The notes beneath the pieces are model-generated. The model was not told the origin of the DNA, searched no databases, and was given only the letters and a program-made list of their open reading frames with translations. From NCBI GenBank assembly GCA_014239035.1, contig JAAZZY010000015.1:1-20208 (forward strand): 20,208 nucleotides of DNA. Direction: 5' to 3'. This document shows positions 7,477-14,871 of this stretch, piece by piece. The DNA comes from Chlamydiia bacterium (GTDB taxonomy: Bacteria > Chlamydiota > Chlamydiia > Chlamydiales > JAAZZY01). The position numbers and the translations under genes are program-made. How positions within the stretch are numbered: position 1 is the first letter of the stretch; each line of letters starts with the position of its first letter.

Positions 7477-8334
7477 ATGATTATTAGCGGCAAAAAAATC
7501 TCTCAAGAAATCTTAGGAGAGCTCTCAGAACAAATAAAGAAACTAGAGTCTAAAAGAGCTCCCTGTTTAGCCTACATCTTAGTAGGCAATAATTCAGCTT
7601 CTGAGCTCTATGTTAAACGGAAGGTGCAGGCTTGTGAAAAGGTTGGCATTACAGTAAAATCCAACTGCTTTGATCCAGATGTTAAAGAGCAGCAACTATT
7701 AGAAATGATTAGTTCTTTAAACTTAGATCCAACCGTTGACGGCATCTTGGTTCAGCTCCCTTTGCCTCCTCATATCAATGTCCAACAAATTGTTGAAGCT
7801 GTGGATCCTCAAAAAGATGTCGATGGGTTTCATCCTTTCAACATTGGTAGGCTACTTTTAGGTTATACACCTTTTTTTGTTCCATGTACTCCCTTGGGAA
7901 TACATGAACTTTTGATGCGCTCAAGCATACAAATTTCACATAAGCATGTTGTGATTATGGGAAGAAGTAACATTGTGGGCAAACCGCTGGCTGCTCTTTT
8001 GATGCAAAAAAACACCCACACCAATGCAACAGTAACGCTTGTGCATTCTCATACTGTTAATACAGCTCAAATCACCTCTCAGGCAGACATTTTAGTCTGT
8101 GCTATGGGAGCTCCTCTACATGTTAAATCTGATATGATTAAAAAGGGTGCTGTAGTTATTGATGTGGGTATTAATCGCCTGCATGGCAAGCTTGTAGGAG
8201 ATGTAGATTTTGAAAAGGTCAAACCTCAGGTTTCTCAAATTACGCCTGTTCCTGGAGGGGTGGGACCTATGACTATTGCAATGCTTTTATCTAATACGCT
8301 TAGAAGCTATCAGATGAAAGCTCAACTAGCATAG
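7477..8334 (+). CDS. folD: Bifunctional methylenetetrahydrofolate dehydrogenase / methenyltetrahydrofolate cyclohydrolase
   Basis: FolD interconverts 5,10-methylene-, 5,10-methenyl- and 10-formyl-tetrahydrofolate in the cytoplasm using NADP, supplying formyl groups for purines and initiator tRNA. Nearly every family signature is present in 285 residues: VGNNSASELYVKRK (36-49) with the catalytic Tyr45/Lys49 pair, VDGILVQLPLP (87-97), KDVDGFHP, PCTPLG, the NADP loop VIMGRSNIVGKPLA (159-172), ADILVCAMG, VVIDVGIN, GDVDF, and the C-terminal TPVPGGVGPMT (256-266). Length is normal. A 53-bp gap separates it from the MreD-like gene, and I find no convincing promoter there (a TAGAAT at 7445-7450 lacks a matching -35), so it may be read through from upstream. 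Its last 9 bp overlap the convergent winged-helix-like gene. FolD provides the formyl group that peptide deformylase later removes. Confidence 0.97.
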   Translation: MIISGKKISQEILGELSEQIKKLESKRAPCLAYILVGNNSASELYVKRKVQACEKVGITVKSNCFDPDVKEQQLLEMISSLNLDPTVDGILVQLPLPPHINVQQIVEAVDPQKDVDGFHPFNIGRLLLGYTPFFVPCTPLGIHELLMRSSIQISHKHVVIMGRSNIVGKPLAALLMQKNTHTNATVTLVHSHTVNTAQITSQADILVCAMGAPLHVKSDMIKKGAVVIDVGINRLHGKLVGDVDFEKVKPQVSQITPVPGGVGPMTIAMLLSNTLRSYQMKAQLA

Positions 8335-9771
8335 CGTTTCGCTACCAAATGAAAGTAATTTAAAGCAGTCTTTGCCTTTGAAAACTCCAACGCTTACCAT
8401 GCCCACTTCATAAAGTCTTTGCATGATAACATAACGCATAAACTGAAGCTCTTCATCTTGATATTGAGGAAGTCTATAGCTCCAATCAGGACCTTCTTTT
8501 ACTAATGCCACCGTACCATTTACGCCAATTGCACAAGTCATACCTTTTAAGAATTCATCTAAAAGAAACCAGCCTTCACTTTTAATGCGATCTAAGCTCT
8601 TTTCAACTTCCTTCACATTTTTTTCAGTGTCTAGTTCTTCGTTAAAACCCATACCGAGTGTTCGGTTGTTGGGATGTCTATAGAGATAAAGAGCTTTATC
8701 CTCTTTTACCATATTCAACCACTGAGGTGCATTGTGATGAGGGCAGAGCATTTCTTCATGCCTCATTGCTAAGCCTAAACGAACGAGGCGAGAGGCAATA
8801 CGACTAAAATAAAGCTGCCATGACATCAAATCACTCTCTGAAGTCAATGCAGATCCAGAGCCAACGATTAATTGTTTAACAAGTTCATCATCAAATAAGA
8901 AATCCTTTTCGGTCGCGCTAGATTTTAAAGAGATAGGTTGATGAACAATTTCTTCTAAGAGGTAGGTCATATCAGAAATAAAATGGAATGACTTCTCAGA
9001 TTTTTTTTTCACTCCTTTATCAGCGGTTGCAGCTTTTGGACAATGGTCTTGTCTAAAGCGCAAGAAATCAGCCCACTCTTGATAGGGCACAATGACTTCT
9101 CTGTAGCCATCTTCTTCTTGCACGTATTTTGTGCAGCAGACAAAATTAAACTCTAAATGGAGCATAAACTCTTCAAATTGTTCTCGATTGAGTTCGTGCT
9201 TCTTTTGAACAGTGAGAGCATCTAACTCTAGAGAATTTGACTCAAAGAGCTCTGAAATAATTCCAGCCATTGTAGGCTCGATTAAATTCAGATCCATAAG
9301 ATAGCGCTCATATATATATGGAGTTTTAAAGTAGCGCTCAATCATAGAGGCAAAGATGTTATTCGAAGAGCGAGGAACAGCATACCAAATTGGCAAGATA
9401 TGGATAGGAAGCTTTTTTAAGATCCCCTGAATGTAGTTCATGTTGGGTTTGAAATCTTCGTCGAACTTCATGATCTGATAGTCGTAGTACTTACGCATTT
9501 CTTTATCGACAACAATAGAATCACTGTCGAGAGCAAAGAGCTTGGTCTCTTCTAATTTCTTCAAAATCTTTATAAGTTCATCGCTAGAAAGGTCAAGGTT
9601 CTTCTTCAATTTCACGAGCGGGATGCGGATAGAGCCGTAGAGAATCTCTTCTAAGACTTCTACATCTTGTGGAGTAAAAGCTGTCATCAGTTTGCGATTA
9701 CTGACATCCATAAGATGGTTATAATCAGACAAATTGATCTTATTTTTTCGACTTACACATAAGTCTAGCAT
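8326..9771 (-). CDS. Conserved-looking hypothetical protein with predicted N-terminal winged helix
   Basis: I cannot name this 481-residue protein. Residues about 33-95 (FTPQDVEVLEEILYGS, then KLKKNLDLSSDELIKILKKLEETKLF and DSDSIVVDKEMR) have the spacing of a winged helix-turn-helix, with a helix, a recognition-type helix and a beta wing. The rest is mixed alpha/beta with no membrane segment or signal. A lysine patch (KGVKKKSEKS) around 254-263 may be a linker. Two Cys/His spots (FVCCTKY and MLCPHHN) do not form a clear zinc site. The start is supported by GAGA about eight bases upstream of the ATG. It begins 2 bp after smpB, so both are almost certainly co-transcribed, hinting at a link to translation or nucleic acids. 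Similarity to the XPB-type helicase-associated N-terminal domains is possible but unproven. Confidence 0.82.
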   Translation of the reverse strand: MLDLCVSRKNKINLSDYNHLMDVSNRKLMTAFTPQDVEVLEEILYGSIRIPLVKLKKNLDLSSDELIKILKKLEETKLFALDSDSIVVDKEMRKYYDYQIMKFDEDFKPNMNYIQGILKKLPIHILPIWYAVPRSSNNIFASMIERYFKTPYIYERYLMDLNLIEPTMAGIISELFESNSLELDALTVQKKHELNREQFEEFMLHLEFNFVCCTKYVQEEDGYREVIVPYQEWADFLRFRQDHCPKAATADKGVKKKSEKSFHFISDMTYLLEEIVHQPISLKSSATEKDFLFDDELVKQLIVGSGSALTSESDLMSWQLYFSRIASRLVRLGLAMRHEEMLCPHHNAPQWLNMVKEDKALYLYRHPNNRTLGMGFNEELDTEKNVKEVEKSLDRIKSEGWFLLDEFLKGMTCAIGVNGTVALVKEGPDWSYRLPQYQDEELQFMRYVIMQRLYEVGMVSVGVFKGKDCFKLLSFGSETLC

Positions 9772-9773
9772 AG

Positions 9774-10232
9774 TTAATTCTCTCTTAATTCTCTTTGAAT
9801 CGAACGTTTAGCGTCTTTCGATTTTAGTTCTTGTCTCTTATCATATGCCTTTCGACCTTTGCCTAAACCGATTGAAATTTTGATCATACCTTTTTTCAGA
9901 TACATTGACAAGGGTATGAGTGCAAAACCTTTCTCGGCAACTTTAATTTTTAGACGCACAATTTCTCTTTTATGCATCAAAAGTTTTCGTTCTCGCCTTT
10001 CCTCATGGTTGAGGATATTGCCGTGTTTGTAAGGGGCAATATGAGCTCCAACTAGCCAAAGCTCATTAGTCTTTATTTTAATATAGCTCTCTTGAAGACT
10101 CCCCCCATTATCCCTAAGCGACTTAACTTCTGTCCCTTTGAGAGCAAGTCCCGCTTCGAATTTATCGAAAATCTCATAATGGTGGTAAGCTACTCGGTTG
10201 CTTACAAGTTCATTGTCTTTCTTGGCTGCCAT
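9774..10232 (-). CDS. smpB: tmRNA-binding protein SmpB
   Basis: SmpB carries tmRNA into stalled ribosomes for trans-translation and ribosome rescue. The 152-residue product is the usual size and shows the family signatures: NRVAYHHYEIFDKFEAGLALKGTEVKSLR with the GTEVKSLR motif, GGSLQESYIKI, LVGAHIAPYKHGN, HEERRERKLLMHKREI, LIPLSMYLKKG, IGLGKGRKAYDKR and a basic tail. The frame stays open for another 56 codons upstream, but the ATG at 10232 was chosen because it gives the family N-terminus (MAAKKDNELV), has GAGG eight bases before it, and lies just after a good promoter. Upstream codons have no similarity to SmpB. The gene is divergent from dnaN and is followed within 2 bp by the 481-residue gene. 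The ssrA gene for tmRNA is not in this window. Confidence 0.97.
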   Translation of the reverse strand: MAAKKDNELVSNRVAYHHYEIFDKFEAGLALKGTEVKSLRDNGGSLQESYIKIKTNELWLVGAHIAPYKHGNILNHEERRERKLLMHKREIVRLKIKVAEKGFALIPLSMYLKKGMIKISIGLGKGRKAYDKRQELKSKDAKRSIQRELREN

Positions 10233-10255
10233 GTACCTTACCTCAAGATACTTTA

Positions 10256-10285
10256 AGTATAGTCCATTCCCCCTGAATTTGTCTA
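10256..10285 (-). promoter_or_regulatory. Promoter for smpB and the gene after it
   Basis: On the minus strand, TAGACA (10285-10280) and TATACT (10261-10256) are 18 bp apart, each one mismatch from consensus. Transcription would start near 10249, about 17 nt before the smpB ATG, leaving just enough leader for the GAGG ribosome site. The short leader also argues against the longer upstream smpB start. Confidence 0.7.
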
Positions 10286-10317
10286 GGTAAAACAAATTTT
10301 TAAATTGCGAGTTACAC

Positions 10318-10346
10318 TTGACACGTAGGCTCAATTCTATTATGTT
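10318..10346 (+). promoter_or_regulatory. Promoter for dnaN-recF
   Basis: A perfect TTGACA at 10318-10323 is followed 17 bp later by TATGTT (10341-10346); the overlapping TATTAT at 10338-10343 has a better -10 sequence but a 14-bp spacer. The predicted start near 10353 gives a leader of about 29 nt with GGAG at 10370-10373. The -35 boxes of this promoter and the divergent smpB promoter lie only about 32 bp apart, so the two may influence each other. Confidence 0.6.
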
Positions 10347-10381
10347 TTGCAACTTAAAAATCATTTGTTGGAGATCCATGT

Positions 10382-11485
10382 ATGAAATTTGTAGTCCCAA
10401 AAGAGACTCTCTCTAAGCTTATCACCAATATTCAAAATATCGTCAGTCACAAGCCAACTATTCCCATTCTATCTAACTTTTTGATCGAGGCAAGTAACGG
10501 TGAATTAACTGTCACAGCAACTGATTTGACCGTGGGTATTCGCTGTCAGGGAGAAGCTCAAGTAGAAGAAGAAGGAGCTATTACACTGCCTGCAAAGCGC
10601 TTTTTTCAACTGACCAAAGAGCTCACAGCCCCCTCTTTAGAAATTCAATCTACAGATGGAGAAACATCTGAAGTCTCAGCAGGCTCTTCTCACTTTAAAT
10701 TCCGCGGCATGCATAGTAGAGACTTCCCCAGTCTTCCCGACCTCAATGAGGCTACATCTGTTGTGGTAAATCAGAAGGATTTAAAGGAAATGATATTTAG
10801 AACGGCTTTTGCAGCATCTCGCGAAGACAGCCGTTATGTTCTTACAGGAATACTTCTCAAAATTGAAAATAAGCGCGCACTTTTTGTAGGCGCTGATGGG
10901 AAACGTTTAGCAGAAGCTTTTGTAGAGCTTGAAATTGATGCTGATATCAAAGGAGAATACATCATTCCTCTTAAAGCTGTAGAAGAAATCTACAAATCCC
11001 TATCTGATCAAGATCAGGCTACTTTATTTTTGATGCCAGATAAGATTGCTGTGGAGCTCAATAAGACCCTAATTGTAACAAAACTTCTATCTGGATCATA
11101 CCCTGACTTTAAGCGTATTATTCCTGAGAAGTTAGACACAACGGTATCCATCCACCGCGAAGAGCTTATCTCACTACTTCGACAAGTTTCACTTTTTACA
11201 GATGAAGAGAATCAGTCTGTTCGCTTCCTACTTGCAGAAGGGGCCCTAGAATTAAAAGCTAATAACGCCACAATTGGTGAAGGCCAGGTCTCCATGCCTG
11301 TAAATTACGAAAAAGAGGGATTTGCCATCGCATTCAACCCCAATATCTTCTTAGATATACTTCGTCATAGTCGAAGTGAGATCATAAATTTAGGGTTAAA
11401 TGATCCATTTAATCCAGGAGTTGTCACTGATGAATCAACAGCTCGTTTTGTGATCATGCCGATGCGCTTAAACGATGTATCATGA
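10382..11485 (+). CDS. dnaN: DNA polymerase III beta subunit (sliding clamp)
   Basis: DnaN forms the ring-shaped dimer that holds DNA polymerase III on the template and also docks repair and replication-control proteins. The 367-residue product has the family's three-domain length and typical segments: the N-terminus KFVVPKETLSKLITNIQNIVSHKPTIPILSN, LPAKRFFQLTKEL, the SSHFKFRGMHSRDFPSLP region, the ILLKIE...ADGKRLAE strand pair in domain 2, SGSYPDFKRIIP, and the C-terminal FVIMPMRL that forms part of the hydrophobic protein-binding cleft. GGAG stands eight bases before the ATG, which itself follows an out-of-frame ATG by one base. It overlaps recF by 4 bp (ATGA), so the pair is translationally coupled. 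Confidence 0.98.
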   Translation: MKFVVPKETLSKLITNIQNIVSHKPTIPILSNFLIEASNGELTVTATDLTVGIRCQGEAQVEEEGAITLPAKRFFQLTKELTAPSLEIQSTDGETSEVSAGSSHFKFRGMHSRDFPSLPDLNEATSVVVNQKDLKEMIFRTAFAASREDSRYVLTGILLKIENKRALFVGADGKRLAEAFVELEIDADIKGEYIIPLKAVEEIYKSLSDQDQATLFLMPDKIAVELNKTLIVTKLLSGSYPDFKRIIPEKLDTTVSIHREELISLLRQVSLFTDEENQSVRFLLAEGALELKANNATIGEGQVSMPVNYEKEGFAIAFNPNIFLDILRHSRSEIINLGLNDPFNPGVVTDESTARFVIMPMRLNDVS

Positions 11486-12570
11486 CCTATTTAAAATCGC
11501 TTACTCTCTGTAATTTTCGCAATTATTCTGAGCAGACGATCTCTCTGTGCCCAAAGATCAATATCTTTGTAGGTAAAAATGGGCAGGGAAAAACCAACTG
11601 TTTAGAAGCAATTGCACTTTTTATTGCAGGAAAATCTTTCCGTTCACCTTACCTAAAAGATTTGATTATGCATAAAAAATCATCTTTTTTTTTGCATACC
11701 CATTTTGTCAAAAATGAAATAGAGCAAAGCCTCTCGATTAGTTATAGCCCTGAAAAAAAAAGTATCACGTATAACGCTAGTACGCACAACAGCTTCCTTA
11801 CCCTTATTGGAATACTTCAAGGTGTTTTTTTTGCCGGCTTTTATGATCAGCTCATCAAAGGTTCTCCATCTATTAGAAGACGCTTTATTGACTTGCAGAG
11901 TGCCCAGGTAGACCCTTTATATATCCACCACCTTTCACATTTTCAAAAAGCTTTAAAAGAACGTAATTTTTTACTCAAAAAGAGAGTTTTTGAGTCTTTA
12001 AACATCTATGAAGAACTCATGGTCAAAAGCATCCCCTATATTCTTTCTAAGCGAACAGAAAGCCTGCATAGGCTACAAAAATATACTCAAAAAATTCATT
12101 CTGACCTTTCGGGAATAGAGGATGAGATTCAACTCTCATATAAAACACCTTTTATCAAAGAAGACCAGGCGATCTTAACCTCCCAAGAGAGCTTAGATCT
12201 CTTTAAAAAAAGCAGAGCCAAAGAGCAGCATTTTGGTTATACTTTAGCAGGCCCTCATAAAGATGAGATCTCGATCTCCTTAAAAGGACAGTGCGCTAAA
12301 AAATTTGGATCTGAGGGACAGATCCAAACGCTTATGACTTCTATTTATTTAGCTGAATATTATCGACTCAAAGAGAGGATGAGAGAGCCCCCTCTTTTTT
12401 GCGTGGACGACCTTGGACAAAACTTAGATCCAGAGAGAGAAAAGAGACTCCTATCCAAGCTTAAGCATATGGGACAGGTGTTTATTACAACTCCCAAGAT
12501 GCCTAAGCACGCCTTTAATTGTGAAACCAAAATATTTCATGTTGAGGACGGCAAGATTTACGCTGCATAG
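11482..12570 (+). CDS. recF: DNA replication and repair protein RecF
   Basis: RecF is an SMC-like ATPase that helps load RecA at single-stranded gaps with RecO and RecR. The 362-residue protein starts with the typical LKSLTLCNFRNYSEQTI, followed by the Walker A motif GKNGQGKT (31-38; Lys37, Thr38) and NCLEAI. GSPSIRRRFIDLQ, YTLAGPHKDEI and the signature helix SEGQIQTLMTSIYLAEYYRL are all recognisable. The Walker B region reads LFCVDDLGQNLD, where most RecF proteins have a VFSELD ending, so the D-loop neighbourhood is somewhat divergent, but the acidic pair and final Asp are kept. The ATG overlaps the dnaN stop. The last 13 bp overlap a convergent gene. Confidence 0.96.
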   Translation: MTYLKSLTLCNFRNYSEQTISLCPKINIFVGKNGQGKTNCLEAIALFIAGKSFRSPYLKDLIMHKKSSFFLHTHFVKNEIEQSLSISYSPEKKSITYNASTHNSFLTLIGILQGVFFAGFYDQLIKGSPSIRRRFIDLQSAQVDPLYIHHLSHFQKALKERNFLLKKRVFESLNIYEELMVKSIPYILSKRTESLHRLQKYTQKIHSDLSGIEDEIQLSYKTPFIKEDQAILTSQESLDLFKKSRAKEQHFGYTLAGPHKDEISISLKGQCAKKFGSEGQIQTLMTSIYLAEYYRLKERMREPPLFCVDDLGQNLDPEREKRLLSKLKHMGQVFITTPKMPKHAFNCETKIFHVEDGKIYAA

Positions 12571-13934
12571 CGGTCAACACGCCCAAGAGAGAGTCTCATA
12601 GCATCTTCTCTAATCATCCTTAGAGCGTCACCATAAACATCATCGACTCTTAATTGAATAGCTTCTGTGCGGCTGGTTTTTTCTTCAGCTTTAGCTTTTA
12701 TACTTTCGAAAACTTCTGATGCAGTCGGGATTTTGTATCCAAAGAATTTATATCCTAAGATATTAACTTCATCATAATTCTCTACTTTCCACCTTGTATC
12801 ACCTACCCATCCTACCATTAAAGCAATTGTTGAAAGACCAAATATAATTCCAGCTCCTATAGGAGTAGAGAGTGCTACAAGAGAAGCCACAACACCTAAT
12901 ACAGCTCCGACGACTTTGAATATTTTTAAAGTTATCTCTTTATTCAATATGCAACGGTATTTAGAAAGTAGAGCTCCAGATGCTGCTATTGCCATAGTCT
13001 TAGCAGCAGGATCTTTTGAGTTCATTCCTTCAATCAAAGTTTCTAAGTTCTCTTGAATATATAGGGCAAAGTCAGCACCTACTCGTCTTTCAAGTTTCTT
13101 GTGCTTTTTAAGCAATAACTTCTCTGTTTCGCTTCTTATTACATCTGGATTGTGTTTAGCTTTGTTGGCTATATCCATACGCTCATCACTCGTAATGGTA
13201 ATAAGACTTTCCATAGATTTCAAACCAGCTATGTATTTCTCTTCAGGAGTTTTATCTCCTATCAAAGAGTCTTTGAGACGCGTAGCTGCAGCCCAAATCC
13301 TTTTAAGCCCTAATCCTTCATAAATAGCATAGGCTCCGTAGGCAATAGCTCCAAGCCCTGTTGCTGCAGTTGTCAATACTGCAGCCTTTGCATTAAGAGA
13401 TGCTGCTGCAGGAGCAGCTACTTTAGTCGCTTGAATTTTCATACCAAAAGCTGCTGCACCTGTAATAATTCCAGCAATGTTGGAACTGCAACTAACCACA
13501 TTTACCCCGTGATGTCTCACTCCTTCTCCATCGTGAATTTTATACGCCTTGTATCCCCCAATAGATCCTTGATAAGCTCCATATGAGGAGACAAAAATGT
13601 CTAATGCATTAAAAAAAAAGCCATAAGTTGAATGAAATTTACTAAAATTATGTTTAATTTTAAGGTTTTTGATGCTTTTAGAGAGAGCTGAAAAAACCTC
13701 TACAACAGTTTTAGCCAAACCCTGAAGAATAACCACAGCAGATGATGCACTAACAACTTCTTCAAATTTCTCTTTTGGTATAATCTTAAAGACAGTTTTT
13801 TTAGCTATTTCTTTTTCTGATTCTTTATACGTAATTCCAAAATCTGTTGCACGGGCAGTAGCAACCGATGACAAAGCATGACGCTTGTCATAGTTACCAA
13901 ATACTACAGGTGTAAATTCAACTCTTGGAGACAT
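12558..13934 (-). CDS. Hypothetical membrane protein with paired hydrophobic lobes (Inc-like)
   Basis: I do not recognise this 458-residue protein by family. Two hydrophobic zones stand out. Residues about 146-206 alternate Ala/Gly-rich hydrophobic runs (NIAGIITGAAAFG, then AAVLTTAATGLGAIAYGAYAI). Residues about 338-377 form a clear hairpin of two segments (FKVVGAVLGVVASLVAL, then IGAGIIFGLSTIALMVGWVG) split by a Ser-Thr-Pro turn. Such paired lobes are the hallmark of chlamydial inclusion-membrane proteins, which type III secretion inserts into the host vacuole membrane. There is no Sec signal peptide. Other parts are charged and helical (about 225-330, and a C-terminal helical tail). An AAGGA-like sequence lies about ten bases before the ATG. 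It converges on recF with a 13-bp overlap. The Inc assignment is inference from the hydrophobic pattern and the chlamydial setting. Confidence 0.83.
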   Translation of the reverse strand: MSPRVEFTPVVFGNYDKRHALSSVATARATDFGITYKESEKEIAKKTVFKIIPKEKFEEVVSASSAVVILQGLAKTVVEVFSALSKSIKNLKIKHNFSKFHSTYGFFFNALDIFVSSYGAYQGSIGGYKAYKIHDGEGVRHHGVNVVSCSSNIAGIITGAAAFGMKIQATKVAAPAAASLNAKAAVLTTAATGLGAIAYGAYAIYEGLGLKRIWAAATRLKDSLIGDKTPEEKYIAGLKSMESLITITSDERMDIANKAKHNPDVIRSETEKLLLKKHKKLERRVGADFALYIQENLETLIEGMNSKDPAAKTMAIAASGALLSKYRCILNKEITLKIFKVVGAVLGVVASLVALSTPIGAGIIFGLSTIALMVGWVGDTRWKVENYDEVNILGYKFFGYKIPTASEVFESIKAKAEEKTSRTEAIQLRVDDVYGDALRMIREDAMRLSLGRVDRYAA

Positions 13935-14023
13935 TTTTCAAGTATTTCCTTTAATCTCTTTTCTTTAAAATTACGTTAGGGTACAACGGATTATTTGGAG
14001 AATAACTCCACCGCCTTTATCTA

Positions 14024-14054
14024 TTGTACTTTATAAGTATTAAGATTGTATAAA
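14024..14054 (+). promoter_or_regulatory. Possible weak promoter for adk
   Basis: TTGTAC (14024-14029) and TATAAA (14049-14054) face adk, but the spacer is 19 bp and both boxes deviate from consensus. Nothing better is visible in the 155 bp between adk and the divergent membrane-protein gene, which is very AT-rich. Confidence 0.3.
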
Positions 14055-14089
14055 GATTAGTATTAAGAATAATTTTAATTTGAAAAAAA

Positions 14090-14728
14090 ATGAGTCAAAA
14101 ATCATCAATTATCCCTCCTATAGAGGGCAAATTTAACGCCATTCTCCTCTTTGGGCCACCAGGGGCTGGAAAGGGCACTTTAGGCAAGTTTTTGAGCAGC
14201 GTAGGAAGCCATTTCCACCTCTCTTCAGGCGATATTTTCAGAAGCCTCCAAGTAGACTCTCCTGCTGGCAAGATCTTCCACAAATACGCTCTAAAAGGAA
14301 ATTTGGTCCCTGATGAGGTCACTATTGAGATTTGGCACTATTATGTATCTGGTCTCATTGCCACAAACCGCTATTATCCTCAGGAGCAATTGCTTCTATT
14401 AGACGGCATCCCAAGGACTGTTCAGCAAGCCAAGCTCTTAGAGAGTCATGTCACGGTAAAAAAGATCATATCCCTAGAGGTCAATGATCATCATTCTCTT
14501 CTAAAAAGGCTCCAAAAAAGGGCCCTAATTGAAAGAAGACAAGACGATTTAGACCCCAAGGTCTTTGAAACGCGTATGAGCGTCTACCAGAAGGAAACAG
14601 CAGATGTGCTTAAACAGTACCCAGAAGAGAAGATCGCGCGCTTTGATGGCAACTTAAAGCCATTAGAAGTACTCAGAGATGTCTTGATGAAGCTATCAGA
14701 TTTACTTGTAGGGAAGAAATCGGAGTAG
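14090..14728 (+). CDS. adk: Adenylate kinase
   Basis: Adenylate kinase converts AMP and ATP to two ADP and balances the cytoplasmic adenylate pool. The 212-residue product has the P-loop FGPPGAGKGT (21-30), the AMP-binding SSGDIFR (45-51), LLLLDGIPRT (101-110; most relatives have DGFPRT), and ERRQDD (148-153) containing catalytic arginines. The LID between RALIERR and the following helix is very short and lacks the zinc-binding Cys residues found in long-LID enzymes, so this is a short-form adenylate kinase. About 13 residues precede the first strand, slightly more than usual. No Shine-Dalgarno sequence is visible before the ATG, only an A-run. The final nine bases, including the stop codon, lie inside the convergent tRNA-Pro gene. 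Confidence 0.95.
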   Translation: MSQKSSIIPPIEGKFNAILLFGPPGAGKGTLGKFLSSVGSHFHLSSGDIFRSLQVDSPAGKIFHKYALKGNLVPDEVTIEIWHYYVSGLIATNRYYPQEQLLLLDGIPRTVQQAKLLESHVTVKKIISLEVNDHHSLLKRLQKRALIERRQDDLDPKVFETRMSVYQKETADVLKQYPEEKIARFDGNLKPLEVLRDVLMKLSDLLVGKKSE

Positions 14729-14794
14729 AGGGATTCGAACCCCCGACCTACTGCTCCCAAAGCAGCCGCGCTAGCCAAGCTGCGCTATACTCCG
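14720..14794 (-). tRNA. tRNA-Pro (anticodon UGG)
   Basis: Read on the minus strand, a full cloverleaf folds. The acceptor stem CGGAGTA pairs perfectly with TACTCCG. The D arm has GCGC/GCGC. The anticodon arm GCTGC/GCAGT has one terminal G-U pair and the loop TTTGGGA, giving anticodon TGG. The T arm GGGGG/CCCTC surrounds loop TTCGAAT. UGG reads proline CCN codons, and CGG at the 5' end is typical of tRNA-Pro. The base after the acceptor stem is A (discriminator, 14720), and CCA is not encoded, so it must be added enzymatically. The 3' end overlaps the adk stop region. Confidence 0.96.
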
Positions 14795-14809
14795 AAAAAT
14801 TTGGCCTAT

Positions 14810-14838
14810 TTTATACCAGTAGCCCGTCATTTTTACAA
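14810..14838 (-). promoter_or_regulatory. Promoter for tRNA-Pro
   Basis: On the minus strand, TTGTAA (14838-14833) and TATAAA (14815-14810) are 17 bp apart. The predicted start near 14803 is about nine bases upstream of the mature tRNA 5' end. This implies the tRNA is transcribed separately from the giant gene before it, although read-through is possible because no terminator is seen between them. Confidence 0.55.
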
Positions 14839-14871
14839 TGAAAAAATATTATACTCTTCAAATAATATTTA

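Noticed and set aside
10233..10400. An upstream in-frame extension of smpB by 56 codons.
   Set aside because: The extra residues do not resemble SmpB, the internal ATG has a good ribosome site, and the smpB promoter lies inside the extension.
13996..14010. Short inverted repeat TGGAG-AATAA-CTCCA between adk and the Inc-like gene.
   Set aside because: A 5-bp stem is common by chance and it is not followed by a T-run or placed against a convincing promoter.
14023..14052. TACAAT-type -10 boxes on the minus strand for the Inc-like gene.
   Set aside because: No matching -35 box at 16-18 bp; the region is too AT-rich to call one.
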